A stretch of DNA of 64,000 nucleotides from Pithys albifrons albifrons. Its lineage: Eukaryota > Chordata > Aves > Passeriformes > Thamnophilidae. This document shows, piece by piece, positions 13,110 through 24,500 of the stretch (positions are counted from its first letter, which is position 1; the number at the start of each line of letters is the position of its first letter). Made by a program: the position numbers and the translations under genes. The notes under the pieces are model-generated. The model was not told where the DNA came from. It was given only the letters and a program-made list of their open reading frames with translations, and made no database searches. The stretch is taken from contig NC_092459.1 in the NCBI RefSeq assembly GCF_047495875.1, positions 12,962,965-13,026,964 on the forward strand, read 5' to 3'.

Positions 13110-14095
13110 GAGGTAAATTGTATTAGTCTATTTTCTCTGAATTATTACTATCTCAGTAGAAAATGAACTTTTTCTCATAGTCCTTTTCCTGTAGAGAAGC
13201 ATCTCCAGGAAATAAATAGGCGTCCTTTGCATCATACTGCTCTGTGTTGAAGTGCTCTGAGGGTTCCCCACTTCTCTCTTCTTCTTGCTTTTTATTGTCA
13301 TGATGCTGGCTGCTCCTTCTGACTTTAATTTGCAAAGTGTTATAAAGAGGCAACAAAAATATTCATGGTTCTTGATGGGACCTTTCCACACCAGCAATTG
13401 CAGAGACCTGTCAGAAAAATCTTACCTGTGTTAAAAGGCGGTGAGCAGGTGGACTGTGTGTTGAGGTGATGACAGCTACGAGCCATTTATTGAGTTCAGT
13501 TTGGATACCTGTGCTCTTGGAAAAGAGAGGTAGAGAAGTACCATGCAGACTCTGACTAGGAACTGGTCATTTGGTTACTTTCATGACCAGTGAAGATTCA
13601 CAGAAGAAACCTTTTCCTCCAGAGGCTAAAAAAATCTCATATCAGTAAATGGCCAAAGCCAAGGCCACATCAAACACAACAGAGATCTATTTGCACTCTA
13701 GGTTGGAACCATGCATGAAGCAGGTCAGGAAATCAAATTTGCTTAAACACCCAAGTCCTTTGATATGGTCTGGCCACATGGTGTTTATAGGCACAAAATT
13801 GAAACCCACAAAATCATATAAAGATAAAGACTTTGAAATCTGTATTATATCACTTGATGTTTCCTGTGAACCATGACAAGGATCATTTTGTATTCGCAAA
13901 ACCCCAATGTCAGTTCTACTCAGAGGGTGTAAAAAAGGCAATTGGAGAAAACAGGGGGAAAGTCTATGTTGTTACAGTAAAATCAAAAGTGAGCAATTCA
14001 GATCTATAGAAAAACCCTGTGAGACTTAGCTATCAGACAGAAGCAGCAAGGAGCTCAGCTGTTGCTGGCTGGTAGGGAGGTGGTTTACTCCCCAA

Positions 14096-14134
14096 GAATT
14101 CACATAGTAGGAATTCACATAGTAGGAATTCACA
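14096..14134. repeat. 15-bp tandem repeat within LTR U3
   Basis: GAATTCACATAGTAG is present at 14096-14110 and 14111-14125, with a partial third unit at 14126-14134. The two full units are identical, suggesting a fairly recent duplication. Tandem repeats in U3 are often enhancer units in retroviruses; that role here is inference. Confidence 0.9.
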
Positions 14135-14248
14135 AGACTCTGCAGGTGCACAAAAATATCCAGGATGAAATAAGATAAACATGGGACTTGTGAGAGATAG
14201 GTCCTAACCAATTGAAGTATCTAGCGTGGTGGTGTGTAACTCTTTTAG

Positions 14249-14300
14249 CCAATAAGCTGTAGTCCTAACCCTATATAAACTGTGTGCTTTGTGTAATAAA
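14249..14300 (+). promoter_or_regulatory. LTR core promoter and poly(A) signal
   Basis: CCAAT at 14249-14253, TATATAA at 14273-14279 and AATAAA at 14295-14300. The CCAAT-to-TATA distance of about 20 bases is short but usual for compact LTRs. Transcription, if any, would start about 25-30 bases after the TATA box, which would place the poly(A) signal at about the start of R. Confidence 0.55.
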
Positions 14301-14389
14301 ATGTCTTCACTATGAATCTCATAGATTGGTGTGAAGTCCAGTTCCTCCGCTGTTTATTTCTAGTTTACTTTAAGTCTAATGTTGCTTCT

Positions 14390-14527
14390 GGGATGCCTCA
14401 TCCCTGGAAGTTTTCAAGGCCAGTTAACCCAGTCTAATGGTTTTCCAAGGTGAACCTGCCCAAGGTGGGTTGGAACTAGATGATCTTTAAGGTCCCTTCC
14501 AAACCAAACTGTTCTGTGATTCTATGA
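14390..14527 (+). mobile_element. CR1 LINE 3' end fragment
   Basis: Contains the CR1-typical order: a CCTGGAAGTTTTCAAGGCCAG-like segment from ORF2's end, then GATGATCTTTAAGGTCCCTT (14485-14504) and the 3' terminus TGTGATTCTATGATT. Compared with the family's usual 3' end, the middle is shortened and altered. It directly follows the LTR at 13967. Confidence 0.85.
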
Positions 14528-17500
14528 TTGTTTGTCCACTGTTGTGATCTACAGGGAAGCAAGTATTACAAGCCATTGTTTCATACAGCAGATAATGTCC
14601 TTATTAGTCACAGCAAGAGTACTCAGCAGTGAACAGGAGAGATGGATGGGATCTGGAGTCATTTCTAGTAAAGCAAGCAGTTGAGGCAGCTCATAACAGA
14701 CATACCTGATGAAGGAATGAGTGAGGAAAAGGGATAATGACAAATCTGTAGAGGCACAGAGAGGTAAAAGACCACTCCAGGAGCACCAGAATTAGAAAGA
14801 AATGGGAAAAATAAAAGACTTAGAGATAAGGCTTAGAGTTTATGAGAACTCTGTACACCATATGGACCCACTACAATGAGGGTTTGGAGGCAGACAATAA
14901 ACTGATGGACAACTGGAGTGTGAGGCACAGAGCAAATAAATAAAAATAAAATCCAAGTCAGAGCTCATTTTTGTTGACAGGGCACAGTGATTTCAAGCAA
15001 GTTTTTCCTATTTATACTATTATCAGGAAGATCAAAATCCAGACCCAGAAGAAGCCAGGATACAATACGATCAAGTCTTTGAAGTTAAGGGAACAAAACA
15101 CAGCCTGATTGCAAACAAGAGAAGGAGCACTCTAATCAGTTTGCCTTTTTGGATCAAGGTGTATTTAAAGATTTCCAAAGAAGTGGAGTTATCAGGTGAG
15201 TAGAAAAGAATACACTCAGACCTGGAGAAAAGTAAAGTCCTGGCTTTCCTTCTCCTTGGTTAGAAAAATCTTTATTTAGTTTAAGCAAGAAAGGTTGAGT
15301 CATATCAGAGACACAGGATAAGAAGGAATTATTTGCTTTATTGGCTGGAGTATTTATTTAATTTTTATTTCAGGAAAAAAAGCAGGCTTTGACGATTTCA
15401 GTATGCATGTAAGCATAACAATCTATCATAAAAACACAAGCAGAACTTGAAACAGCTCAGAGTAAAGAATTTTCTGGAATCTATTCTCCAGCATAACTCA
15501 TTCTTAAAAATTAGCAGATAAGAAGAAAATTATTTGCAACGAGCAATTACACTTTACTATGAAAAATGGAGATTAATAGGCAGAAAGTAGAACAAGTTAA
15601 ATAGAGAAGAAATATCAATGCTATCTTTAAATTGTAGAATTGGAAATTACATTTTTTATTTCATTCTCCATCAAATTATAGAAGCAGTTAGAATAAAAAC
15701 AATCATGTAATTTTGGGTCAGATTGTGATCCAAAAACATTCTCATATAGTAAAAGAAAGGATGATTGCCTAATATCTTTCTAGCAAATAAACTTTAAATC
15801 CACTCCCATGCCTGCTATGGAAGTTCCATGCAATAGACCTTGGCTTACATTTATCTGAATTGAAAGTCCCTGAATACTTCATTAGTCAGTCTCCACATGC
15901 TGTATAGAGATGAGCATTCAGACAGCAATTAATAATAACTCTTGGCATCTAGTAGAAGAGATAATATCTAAGACTGATGCTGGTATGGAAATTGAATGTT
16001 ATATTTGGCAAGAAGTTTCTAAACAGACCATAAGGGCTCAGGTGCTCTAATGCACATTTGTTTAAATAAATGCCTGTTCTGTTTTTTCCCCTCTGCTTTG
16101 CTGTTGTCCTTGTAGTTTTTAGGTTTGGTTCATTCAGAATTTTGTGGCAGGTTTTTACCCTGAAAATACATCTCTGGGTAGCTTCCATTGTACATCCTTT
16201 CCCCCCTAAACCAGATGACAATGACTTGCTATGTTTTCTTGCTTTGGAGAACATTTGGAAACCAGGGGAGGGGCAAGGTCATTTTTACTTGACAAAGAGG
16301 AAAAGGAGAAGACAATTGAGGCAGTGTATCTCACTGAAGGTCCTTAGGGACTAAGAATCATGCAAGTAATGCAAAATAATCATTACATTACCTTACATGA
16401 AAATGGTACTAATAAATTCCCTTGTCTAAATGCAAATTGCTTTTAGAGACAAAACCTAGGGGATTCACCTCTGCTCCTTTTGTTGGGCCTTTGCGAGCTC
16501 AAGAGTATGGGGAAGTTAACCTTCCAAATAATCTGCTTTTTAGTTTGTCAATTTGAATTTCTCTTATACATCTATTTTATAACAACCAAAAATTAAATCC
16601 CTAAGGATTTCTCTCTGGGATTTTGCTATTATTATTCATCTACCTCTCATAAATTTTGCTGTCCTCCCTTTCACTCTGTTACATCCCTGGGCTTGTTTTC
16701 TTCTCAAGACAAACCTGAGTGAAATTCTGGGAGCACTGAAGTCATCAGGATATTTTGCCGTTATTTTCCCCCTACATATTTCTGCATATATGAGGGCATT
16801 GAGCTGTAATGTTTTTGTTTGGATCGTGAGTGAGGTTTTGAAAGCCATCTCACTTGTTTCCACTTACTGTACTGCAAGAGGCATTAAGTGCACAGGACCA
16901 GGACAGAGTAAGATTCATAAGTAGGCATGAAAATGCATTTAGTGTGGACCCAGAATCATCACCATCGTTTGCCATACAACATATCAGCTCAAATCACTTC
17001 CCATGACAGATATAACTTGCATGAAGTCAGGGCATATCAGTACTGAATGAGTCAGTGGGAGCCCAGCTGGATGGGTACAATGCCAGGCACAAAGACCTGG
17101 AGTGTCAAAGTTCGGTGAATATCTGGGCTTAAACAGGAGAGCTGGAATCCATCACAGTCTGCAGGGAGGAGAAACAGGAGTGATCAGCTGCACCTTTCCT
17201 CCTGAGAGCTCCTACTAAAAATATAAAGAACTTTTTGTCTGTTCTCTTTAATAAACAGGACTCTGGTTATCAGCTTTATGCACAGCAGCTGCACGTTTAT
17301 GGATCAACAAAATTTCTACCAAAGTATCTTTGACTGAAGCCATCAGATTATCAAGCTTCTATCAGTAATGGTGGTGCCAGTAAAGCCTAGGAAGGTATTT
17401 ATATCTGTAGTACATGAGGACCATCACCCAACTATTTCATGCTCTACTCAATGCAGTGACTCAGGGATGAATTTTGAATGAAATCATGTCGCCGGTGTAT

Positions 17501-18400
17501 AACGTCCTTAATCCTATGCAAACTGAATAAATAAATATAATCTTAAAAAAAAGTAGGAAAAAAAAACAGTCTAACCAAGAAATAGTTTGGAAGTACTGTA
17601 GAGAAAAAAGTATTTTTCTGCTTTCAAATTTTGCTACTAAACCCAAGAATGCTCTATTTCTTACCAACATGGCTTCAAAAATAATACTCTATTACTAAAT
17701 AATGTAGGTTTATATAAGAATATGCTTTAATAACCCAAATTTTCCTTTTTATTTTGTACAGCAAAGCAATTATTCAGTCATGATGAATATTTTCCAAGAA
17801 TGACTGTGCTCCAAAATTAATCTTTCTGCAGCATTGTTTCATTGATCAGTTCAGTGAATTTAAATGAAAGCAGTGCACTATGTTTTCAGTGCAATAGGTC
17901 ACACATAGTGTCACAGAGTGCTCAGGACAGTGTCTTCTCTCCTACGCACAGTTCTGCTGTATGACTGTGGGCAGTTGAATCCTTCACTCATTTTTTGGAG
18001 CAACCTTCATGTGAGGTAAAGTTACTACACCACTAGAATATTTCTCACGTAAATACAGTGAAGCTCAGTAGCTTCTGTCTGTGATGAGCTGCAAGTTCAG
18101 GATGAAAGGTACCAGTGAACCAAACATTATGACAGTCATGCTCTCTGAACATAAGCAAGAGTTATCCTGCTTTTAAATAGAGCACATTTAGGTAGGAAAG
18201 TGTATAAAAGTTATTACATGTCAGGCTGGCAGTGTTCAGAATATGCTGCTCTAGATTTCTATTCTCAAAAGATTTGAGAACTATGGGTTTGACGAAGGAA
18301 GAAACCAATAAGGTTACTTTTGTACAAATATCACAGTGTCTCAAAGTGGAGACAGGCAATAGAGCTAGCAAGACAACTAGGGCAAACCAACAATACTTAC
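14528..18400. other. Unique AT-rich DNA, one old repeat copy
   Basis: No gene or known transposon other than the old repeat at 16716-16770. About 15.3-16.0 kb and 17.69-17.9 kb are especially AT-rich and could hold conserved regulatory DNA, which cannot be judged from one genome. Frames of 60-101 codons have no recognisable content. Confidence 0.5.
16716..16770 (+). repeat. Old interspersed repeat, copy 1 of 3
   Basis: Shares an ordered set of motifs with 21468-21512 and 50191-50266: GTGAAATTC, then a CTGAAGTCA-like or AAGGTCAG-like segment, then TTTTGCC at about 35-70 bases. From memory of amniote genomes, this resembles a common old palindromic repeat whose consensus has GGGTGAAATCCTGGCCCC, TGAAGTCA and TTTTGCCA blocks; the family name is not certain to me. 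The strong divergence between copies points to great age. Confidence 0.45.
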
Positions 18401-18668
18401 GGTAGAAAACAGTCAGAACAGGGTCAGTGCCATTGTCCAGTAACAGGGTATGGATATTGGTTGCATTAGATACTGTGCCACTCAGTGTAACAAACATTTG
18501 CACATTAAATGAGCTATTTGGCATTGTAAGAGAGCCAGTGCAGGACACCAAGGTTCTGGTTTCAGGCTCAGTGCCTTCACCACAAGGCCACCAAAAGGCC
18601 ACATTTTTCTTCAGTGATATACTGAACCCTAGAACCTTTCACACAGAACTTGTTCCATCCTCACAACA
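18401..18668 (-). other. Candidate isolated exon or pseudo-exon
   Basis: On the minus strand a splice-acceptor-like site (TAATCTCTCAG, AG at 18670-18669) and a strong donor (ACC|GTAAGT, exon end 18401) bound 268 bases. The reading frame runs through the whole block except for one TGA at 18641-18639. After that stop the peptide has extracellular character: Cys residues, three N-glycosylation sequons (NSS, NAT, NGT) and alternating hydrophobic residues. The frame also stays open beyond the donor to 18162, including a hydrophobic run (WFALVVLLALLPV) that could be a membrane helix, so a single-exon reading of about 146 codons is an alternative. I do not recognise the family. The in-frame TGA suggests a decayed exon, a later true exon start, or chance. 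Confidence 0.25.
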
Positions 18669-21108
18669 CTGAGAGATTAATTTCTTACAGATTATTTCTG
18701 ATTTTTATTTTGGGTTGATAAAACCAGAATTGCATGTCAGAGACAGAAAAAAAAATCTATTTTGTCTCTGCAGACCCAACACTGAGATGTCTAACTTTTT
18801 ATTTGTTGCTTTCAATCTAGACATCTGAGATAGGTCTAGAGTGTGGCAAGAAGGGCCAAAAGCTAATTCTTCCAGGGAACAGCATATGTCCACAATCCAT
18901 CAAGGAATTAATACAAGTTGACTGAAGATGTTTGCTAAAATGCACAGGCAGGACATACTGATCAAAGTTGTCCTAGGATACAGGCTTAAATAAACATGGC
19001 TGTGTGCTTCAGCTGTTCAGTACTTTGTAGACTAAGAATGCCCCTGAGATGGTAATCAATCCTTTACACATGACTCCTTTTTTCTCTCACTGGTGCATGA
19101 GCCATGTGTAGACCATAAGCTCTGCCCATTCAAGTCCCAGGGCAAGTCAAGCAGTCACCATCATTCTTGTTGCTCACTATAGCACCTTGTGCCACTGAGA
19201 CAGGCTAACCCTAAACCTTGCCTGTGGCTAAAGCAGCTGAGAGGTCTGGGGAGAATCCTGGCAGAGAGTGGTCAGAGCCCACCCAGGCTGAGGCACCCCA
19301 GAAGAAAGAAATGTTCCATCATCTGCACATCTGAGAAGCACAGCAGGATTAAGGGTTCTGGACCTGCAGTCTAAACCCTTCCTGAATTTTCAGTGCTACT
19401 AACAGAATCTCTGTCTGCCTTTGTCTCACTGTAACTGAGATGCCTGGTATAGAAAGACACAAGATGCTGACAAAGCTGCTCCAGATCAGGCCCCACAGAG
19501 CATCATAGCACAGGTAATATTTGCTTGCTGCAGTTGCAGTAATGAGTGCTGCAGGACACAGATGTTGCAACACAGGGACAGCCTCATGTCCTGCAGTAGG
19601 GCCCAGGGAGGTAAAGACCTCCTCTCCCTCAATTCTCAGCATTTCATGGGGCTCCTAGTCCTCAGGAGTTGCTGAGACCTTTGCACATGGAGAATTTTAT
19701 CTCAATGAGTGCATTTTGTCTGAAGCAAACAGCTGCTGTAGTTCCTAGGCAGAGGTCAAATATGTTTCAAAAGAGGCTCCCTGCCCATGAACTTTGAAAC
19801 ACAAGGTCAGCCAACAGCCCCTTTATTTTCAGAGTAAGATGAGCCATTGTAGGGGTGAATAAACCTGACTAGTTGATATGAAGCCCATTATGATGTCCTT
19901 ACCCATTTTTGTTCAGGAAAGTAAACCTGATCTGTTGGAAACAATATCTCAGGCTTTTATACAGTAATTATAGAGAACTAAGATCAGTATTTTTAAATGA
20001 AAGTGATGACAATGCTTTATGGAATGAGTAGCAACAGAGTTGATTTAGATCCTTTATACTGCTAATGAAATGTGAATAAGTAGGAGTCTCATTAACTGCA
20101 CTTTAATGTGTGCCTTAGATGGTTCATTATCCTAACACATTGTAAATTGGTACTTGTGCATGTATGTGATCCTAATGGTTTTTACACAAAAAGTTTCCAG
20201 CTTTGTTTAGAAACTGGTGTTTTAAAGATTATATTTTGGTTAAGAGCATAATATCCGTATACTATCTGTATATAGTGCCTAATGGTTTCCAGCTTCAAAG
20301 AAAAAGAAAGATGATTTCAACAAAAGCTAGATATTTTCTGAGGGAAAAAAATGATATAATTTATACAACTCCTTTTTATTATGCAATAATTAGCATTTTC
20401 ACATTAGCACTTGGAAAATGAGGCCTTTAAACAATCTGAATTTCTTGCATTCATATTGGAGAGAAAGGAGAACAGAGACAGTAACCTCTTGACCACATAT
20501 GGTTGCAGAAAAATGACAGGAAAAAAGGAAGACAATAATCAGAGGATGAAGTGTAAACCATGGGTTATTGCAGAAGGCATTGTCCTGTTCTATATGCCTC
20601 AGTTTAGTACCTTCCTTCTCCTGCCTCTTGTACTCTTCACTTTGATTTCTGCTGCCACTGGTAGGACTTCCTATTCTGAGGAGGAGATGACACAGATGAG
20701 TCTGTATTGGAGTGGCTAAACCCCTTGCCAACACACATGACTAAAATAAAAAATAATAACAACACACAATTTTTTCCCAAAGCAACCCTGACAGAACTTC
20801 TTTCAAGTGTGACAGGGCTGGACTTAAGTACATTTCCTTCATAGTTAATGAGATACCTCATGGTTTAATTAGATCTGCTGGATGTCTCTCTGCCATCTGC
20901 TTCCTTCCAAAAGCCAGCACCTGTCAGCATAAGTGCCAACATTGACTCTCCAATGACTGGATGAATATATTTCCTCCTGTCTAAGAGGACAGATACTGTT
21001 GTTTCATAAGCAACCATTACCTGGGGGTAGCATCCACAAAAGAAAATAGAATACCCTGACTTTGATATTTTAGTTGGATTCTTCTTGCTGTGCAGAATCA
21101 GACAAATC
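18669..21108. other. Unique DNA, no gene seen
   Basis: No transposon or exon recognised. The stretch 19960-20180 is AT-rich unique sequence without repeats that looks like a possible conserved non-coding element, but one genome cannot show this. Opposing frames near 20.4-20.73 kb lack domains. Confidence 0.5.
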
Positions 21109-21236
21109 TCCCTTTCCCTTTCCCTTTCCCTTTCCCTTTCCCTTTCCCTTTCCCTTTCCCTTTCCCTTTCCCTTTCCCTTTCCCTTTCCCTTTCCCTTTC
21201 CCTTTCCCTTTCCCTCTGCCTTTCCCTTCCCTTCTC
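21109..21236. repeat. (CCCTTT)n hexamer microsatellite
   Basis: About 17 pure hexamer units run from 21109 to about 21213, followed by imperfect units to about 21236. The plus strand is all pyrimidine and the minus strand all purine, so the tract can form triplex DNA. It yields open low-complexity frames on both strands (Ser-Leu, Phe-Pro, Arg-Glu and Gly-Lys repeats) that are artefacts of the repeat. It is not the vertebrate telomere repeat. Confidence 0.97.
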
Positions 21237-21467
21237 TTTTTTTGTCATAGTTTCCATGTCTCACATATATATCCCTCTAGGCTTCCAGATGTTAGGAAAG
21301 CTCATTATTTGAAGGATTGCACTTAGGGAGGATGTGTTCCTAATACCGAGAGCTAATTTGGAACCAGGAGGTAATAAGGTTCATTTTAAGAGGACAGATG
21401 ACTTCCAGTTTTCATTTGTTTACTGGAAACAAACCATTCATCTAAAATGCACTGAGGCCAGAACATC

Positions 21468-21512
21468 TTGGGTGAAATTCTGGCCCCATCAAGGTCAGTG
21501 GGCATTTTGCCA
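21468..21512 (+). repeat. Old interspersed repeat, copy 2 of 3
   Basis: Begins TTGGGTGAAATTCTGGCCCC, continues with AAGGTCAGTGGGCA and ends TTTTGCC. It is the best-preserved of the three related copies in the window (others at 16716 and 50191). Only about 45 bases can be recognised. Confidence 0.5.
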
Positions 21513-24500
21513 CTGTCTACACATTCACCACATTATTTCTTGTGCAGAGGAAGTGGAAAATATCAATGTTTTTACATATAACACATACAACCAAAGCTCT
21601 AGAACAAAGGAGAAAGGAAATCCAAGTTCTACCACAACAGTATTCATCTGTAGATGAAACTTGGGACAGGCTTAGCCAGGGTTTGGACATCATTGTGATA
21701 GCTGCTGTTCTAATTAAATATCACCTTAGAGATTATCCCTCACAGCCAAAAAGAGCCAACAGATACCAGTTTCTCAGACACCTGGTACTTAGATGAAGCT
21801 CTGCACAAAATTTGAAGGTTAAATTACATAATCAAGGAATTTGACCCATGATTGCTGATACCTCCAGAGAATTTGCTATTCCTTCTTCATCTACCATGAA
21901 ACCACTTCCCCTTTTGTTCCTTTGAAGAAAGAGCACTATTTTGCTTCTACTTTTTTGCATCAGTTGAGCTTTATGCTGCTTTTGCTCTTTCTCTAACATT
22001 TGTCTCTTTTTACTAAACATTTGTTTAACCCACGTGTTTTAATTTTTATAGCAAGAGCATACTGCTCAGCCATTTCATCCCTGTTCATCTGGTAGATCAA
22101 TGCTATGTGAGGGGGCTGCAAGCTGAAAAGTTAAACTTTCTGAATTTTCTAAAAATGTAAAAAATGAAACAAACAGAAGATTTCTTTTTTTTTTCCAAAT
22201 CTGTGCCTTCTTGGAAAAGTCAGTAAAACCATGCACTATATCTTGCTGCATGTACTTGCATTATCAAGTAACAGATCTGAATTCAGGTGTTGCTACATGT
22301 CATTGCATTGTTGGGCACTTACCCATCCTTAGAGGTATATTGGAACCAAACCAAAACTCTGATCTTTTCAGAATGCTTAAAGTAATGGCACAATTTTATG
22401 AAAGGGAATTGGAAATGTGCCTTCAGCTTCAGCAAGTATTGTGTTATATCAACAGCAAAGGACAGAGTTTGAATATACACAGGTGTCCAAATGTACCTAG
22501 CACCTTTCAAAGAATCTAGGAGTGTAGACCCCTCTGAAGTAAATGTTCGAATGGGAACAGGGTATTTCTTAGAAGTCACAGCAGGCACCTGATAGCAGAT
22601 GGCTGTACAAACACTCAGATGGAACATTGGAGTTTTGTGATTTTGGAAACTCTTCTCCTACAGGATTATGATCTCCAGCTATTGCTGAAGTTCCTGGAGA
22701 CAAGAGCTTCAGGATTCTTCGTCCATCATGTCACAACTAGAACCTTGCAGCATAAACTTTCCATTTATGAAAGCCATTATCCTCTGAAAAATTAATGGCA
22801 TATCTTTTCAATCAGTTTTCAATGAAATTTCTGATCAACATACATTTTTTGCTGTTTTATTCTTATCAAATACAATTTGGGCATATATGAAGACATCTTT
22901 TTGGTCCACGTTTCATTATAATGACTTTTCTTCTACAAAGCCATTATTGTCCCAGTAGAAGGTTTGGAAGAGGAAATATTAAACAGAGAGGAAATAATTA
23001 CATTAATTCTGTAAAATGTATACTTGCAGATCATATATGAAAGAACTAAACATACAGAAATATTTTAGTTCCCATTGAAGTGCTGTTTTAATTTACTGGT
23101 AGTGTAAGACACTAGCAAACCATGTGCTGTGAGAGGTAAGTAATGTTTTAGATTGAGTTGAGAGACCAGATTCATTATCTGGCAATAGCATAACTGCAGC
23201 ATATTAGAAGTAACAAAACTTCATAGTGTTGTTACACATCAAAAAAAATAATAGTAGAATTAACATGTTCCCTACTTTTCAGGCTTCCATCAAACTCCCT
23301 TGCTACTTTGACCAGTGGTATTTCTAACCTACTTTCTTATCCTACTTTTTTAGGATGAGATGACTTCCGATAATGAGCTCATCCTTATTTAATAAACTAA
23401 TCAAGACTGGTTAAACGCAAAATCTCAAATTCTGAAAAAAATTATTTCCATTTTAAGACAATTGATCACAAAAATCTTACTCCTTTTACATGTTAAGTTT
23501 GAGTTTGCATTAGAAACATTAGCTCAACAGATCCAAACTACAAAATAGTGTATTTGTTTTATTTAATGAAAAATTCAAGGTTTTCTAGATATTCAGACCA
23601 TTGTCAAATGTCTCTAGCAATATTTGCCAATAAAAGGTTCTACATTATGAATAAACAATTCAACAAGTACAATCAGTTCCAGAGAATTTTACCAATATCA
23701 GTTGGCTAGCTAATTAGGAAGCAAATAGGTAACTCCTTAGTCACTGGACCAAAGAATAGCTTCTTTTGAGAGTTAAATCTGCAGAGCTGACATATTGGTG
23801 CTTCCCATTTTTGCACAACATCAGAAGCTGTGAAATGCATAGAGAGAGCTAGGAGCTGGAGAACGAGATTACAGAAGCTTACAGATATGTTTGAAACTGC
23901 TTAAAATACCATTAGAAGACATAAAGGGGAGACCCAAGTTCTCCTACCACTGGCCAGGCATTTCAATTGAACCTTCACCCAGAAGTGAAAATCCTGGTTT
24001 TGGAGTTTCGTGCTTGAGTCAGCTTGGGTCTTCCCAGTGGAAAGATTTTCCCTCAAGCAACTCTGCCTTGTTGAGCATTTACTAGGCCACTTACTGGGGA
24101 TATGCAATGCCTAGTCTCAGGTTTCTCCTTGATCTGTCTTGCTTATGTAACTCTAACCTTAGGTGATATGTATTTTAAGAGGGGACTTTCACATGTTTCT
24201 CTTGCACAAGATGCTCCCATTTAAGGTGGAGGTGGGTATCCCATATAAAGACAATCCCCGCGGGGTCATGGTTGTTGATGCAATATACAGGTTCCTCCAG
24301 CCCTAATTAATCCTTCTGTAGAAATACACTACTTGTCTTGAAACTAGGGATTTGCATGGTGCCAGGCAGTCAAGAGGGTGATCATGGGTCTTCCATGCCT
24401 TGGTTGAGAAAGTCAGTCAGGGGACTGTTAGGTCGGGAGCCTTCACTTCTACCCATGCTCTGCAGCTGATTTAAGTGCCTCACTTGGAGTTATCCAAGAT

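Larger units (their letters stand above)
10513..13966. other. Unique DNA with low-complexity patches
   Basis: Holds A-rich, C-rich and AAAC repeats at 11339-11417, a 15-bp-period duplication at 12700-12726 and an A15 run at 13095-13109. No supported gene. On the minus strand near 13430-13500, an AATAAA signal followed by CpG-containing sequence hints at another LTR end but without enough support to call it. Confidence 0.5.
13967..14385 (+). mobile_element. Retroviral LTR (solo or 3' LTR)
   Basis: The block shows the order expected of an LTR on the plus strand: a possible TG start at 13967, a CCAAT box (14249-14253), a TATA box (TATATAA at 14273-14279), a poly(A) signal (AATAAA at 14295-14300) and then a U5-like stretch up to a CR1 fragment. 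A purine-rich tract (about 13944-13962) lies just 5' of the proposed TG, where a polypurine tract would sit if this were a 3' LTR. A 15-bp tandem repeat lies inside the U3 part. No clear terminal CA or target duplication was found, so both ends are approximate; the right end may have been lost when the CR1 piece at 14390 arrived or by decay. Confidence 0.6.

Noticed and set aside
13420..13510. Minus-strand AATAAA followed by CpG-containing sequence, LTR-like
   Set aside because: No TATA box, no defined terminal CA and no repeat structure. The resemblance is too short to list as an element.
21070..21326. Open frames of Ser-Leu, Phe-Pro, Arg-Glu and Gly-Lys repeats
   Set aside because: They are direct translations of the hexamer microsatellite in different frames and strands.
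24257..24266. CpG palindrome CCCCGCGGGG as a possible CpG island
   Set aside because: Only an isolated ten-base palindrome; flanking sequence has normal low CpG density.
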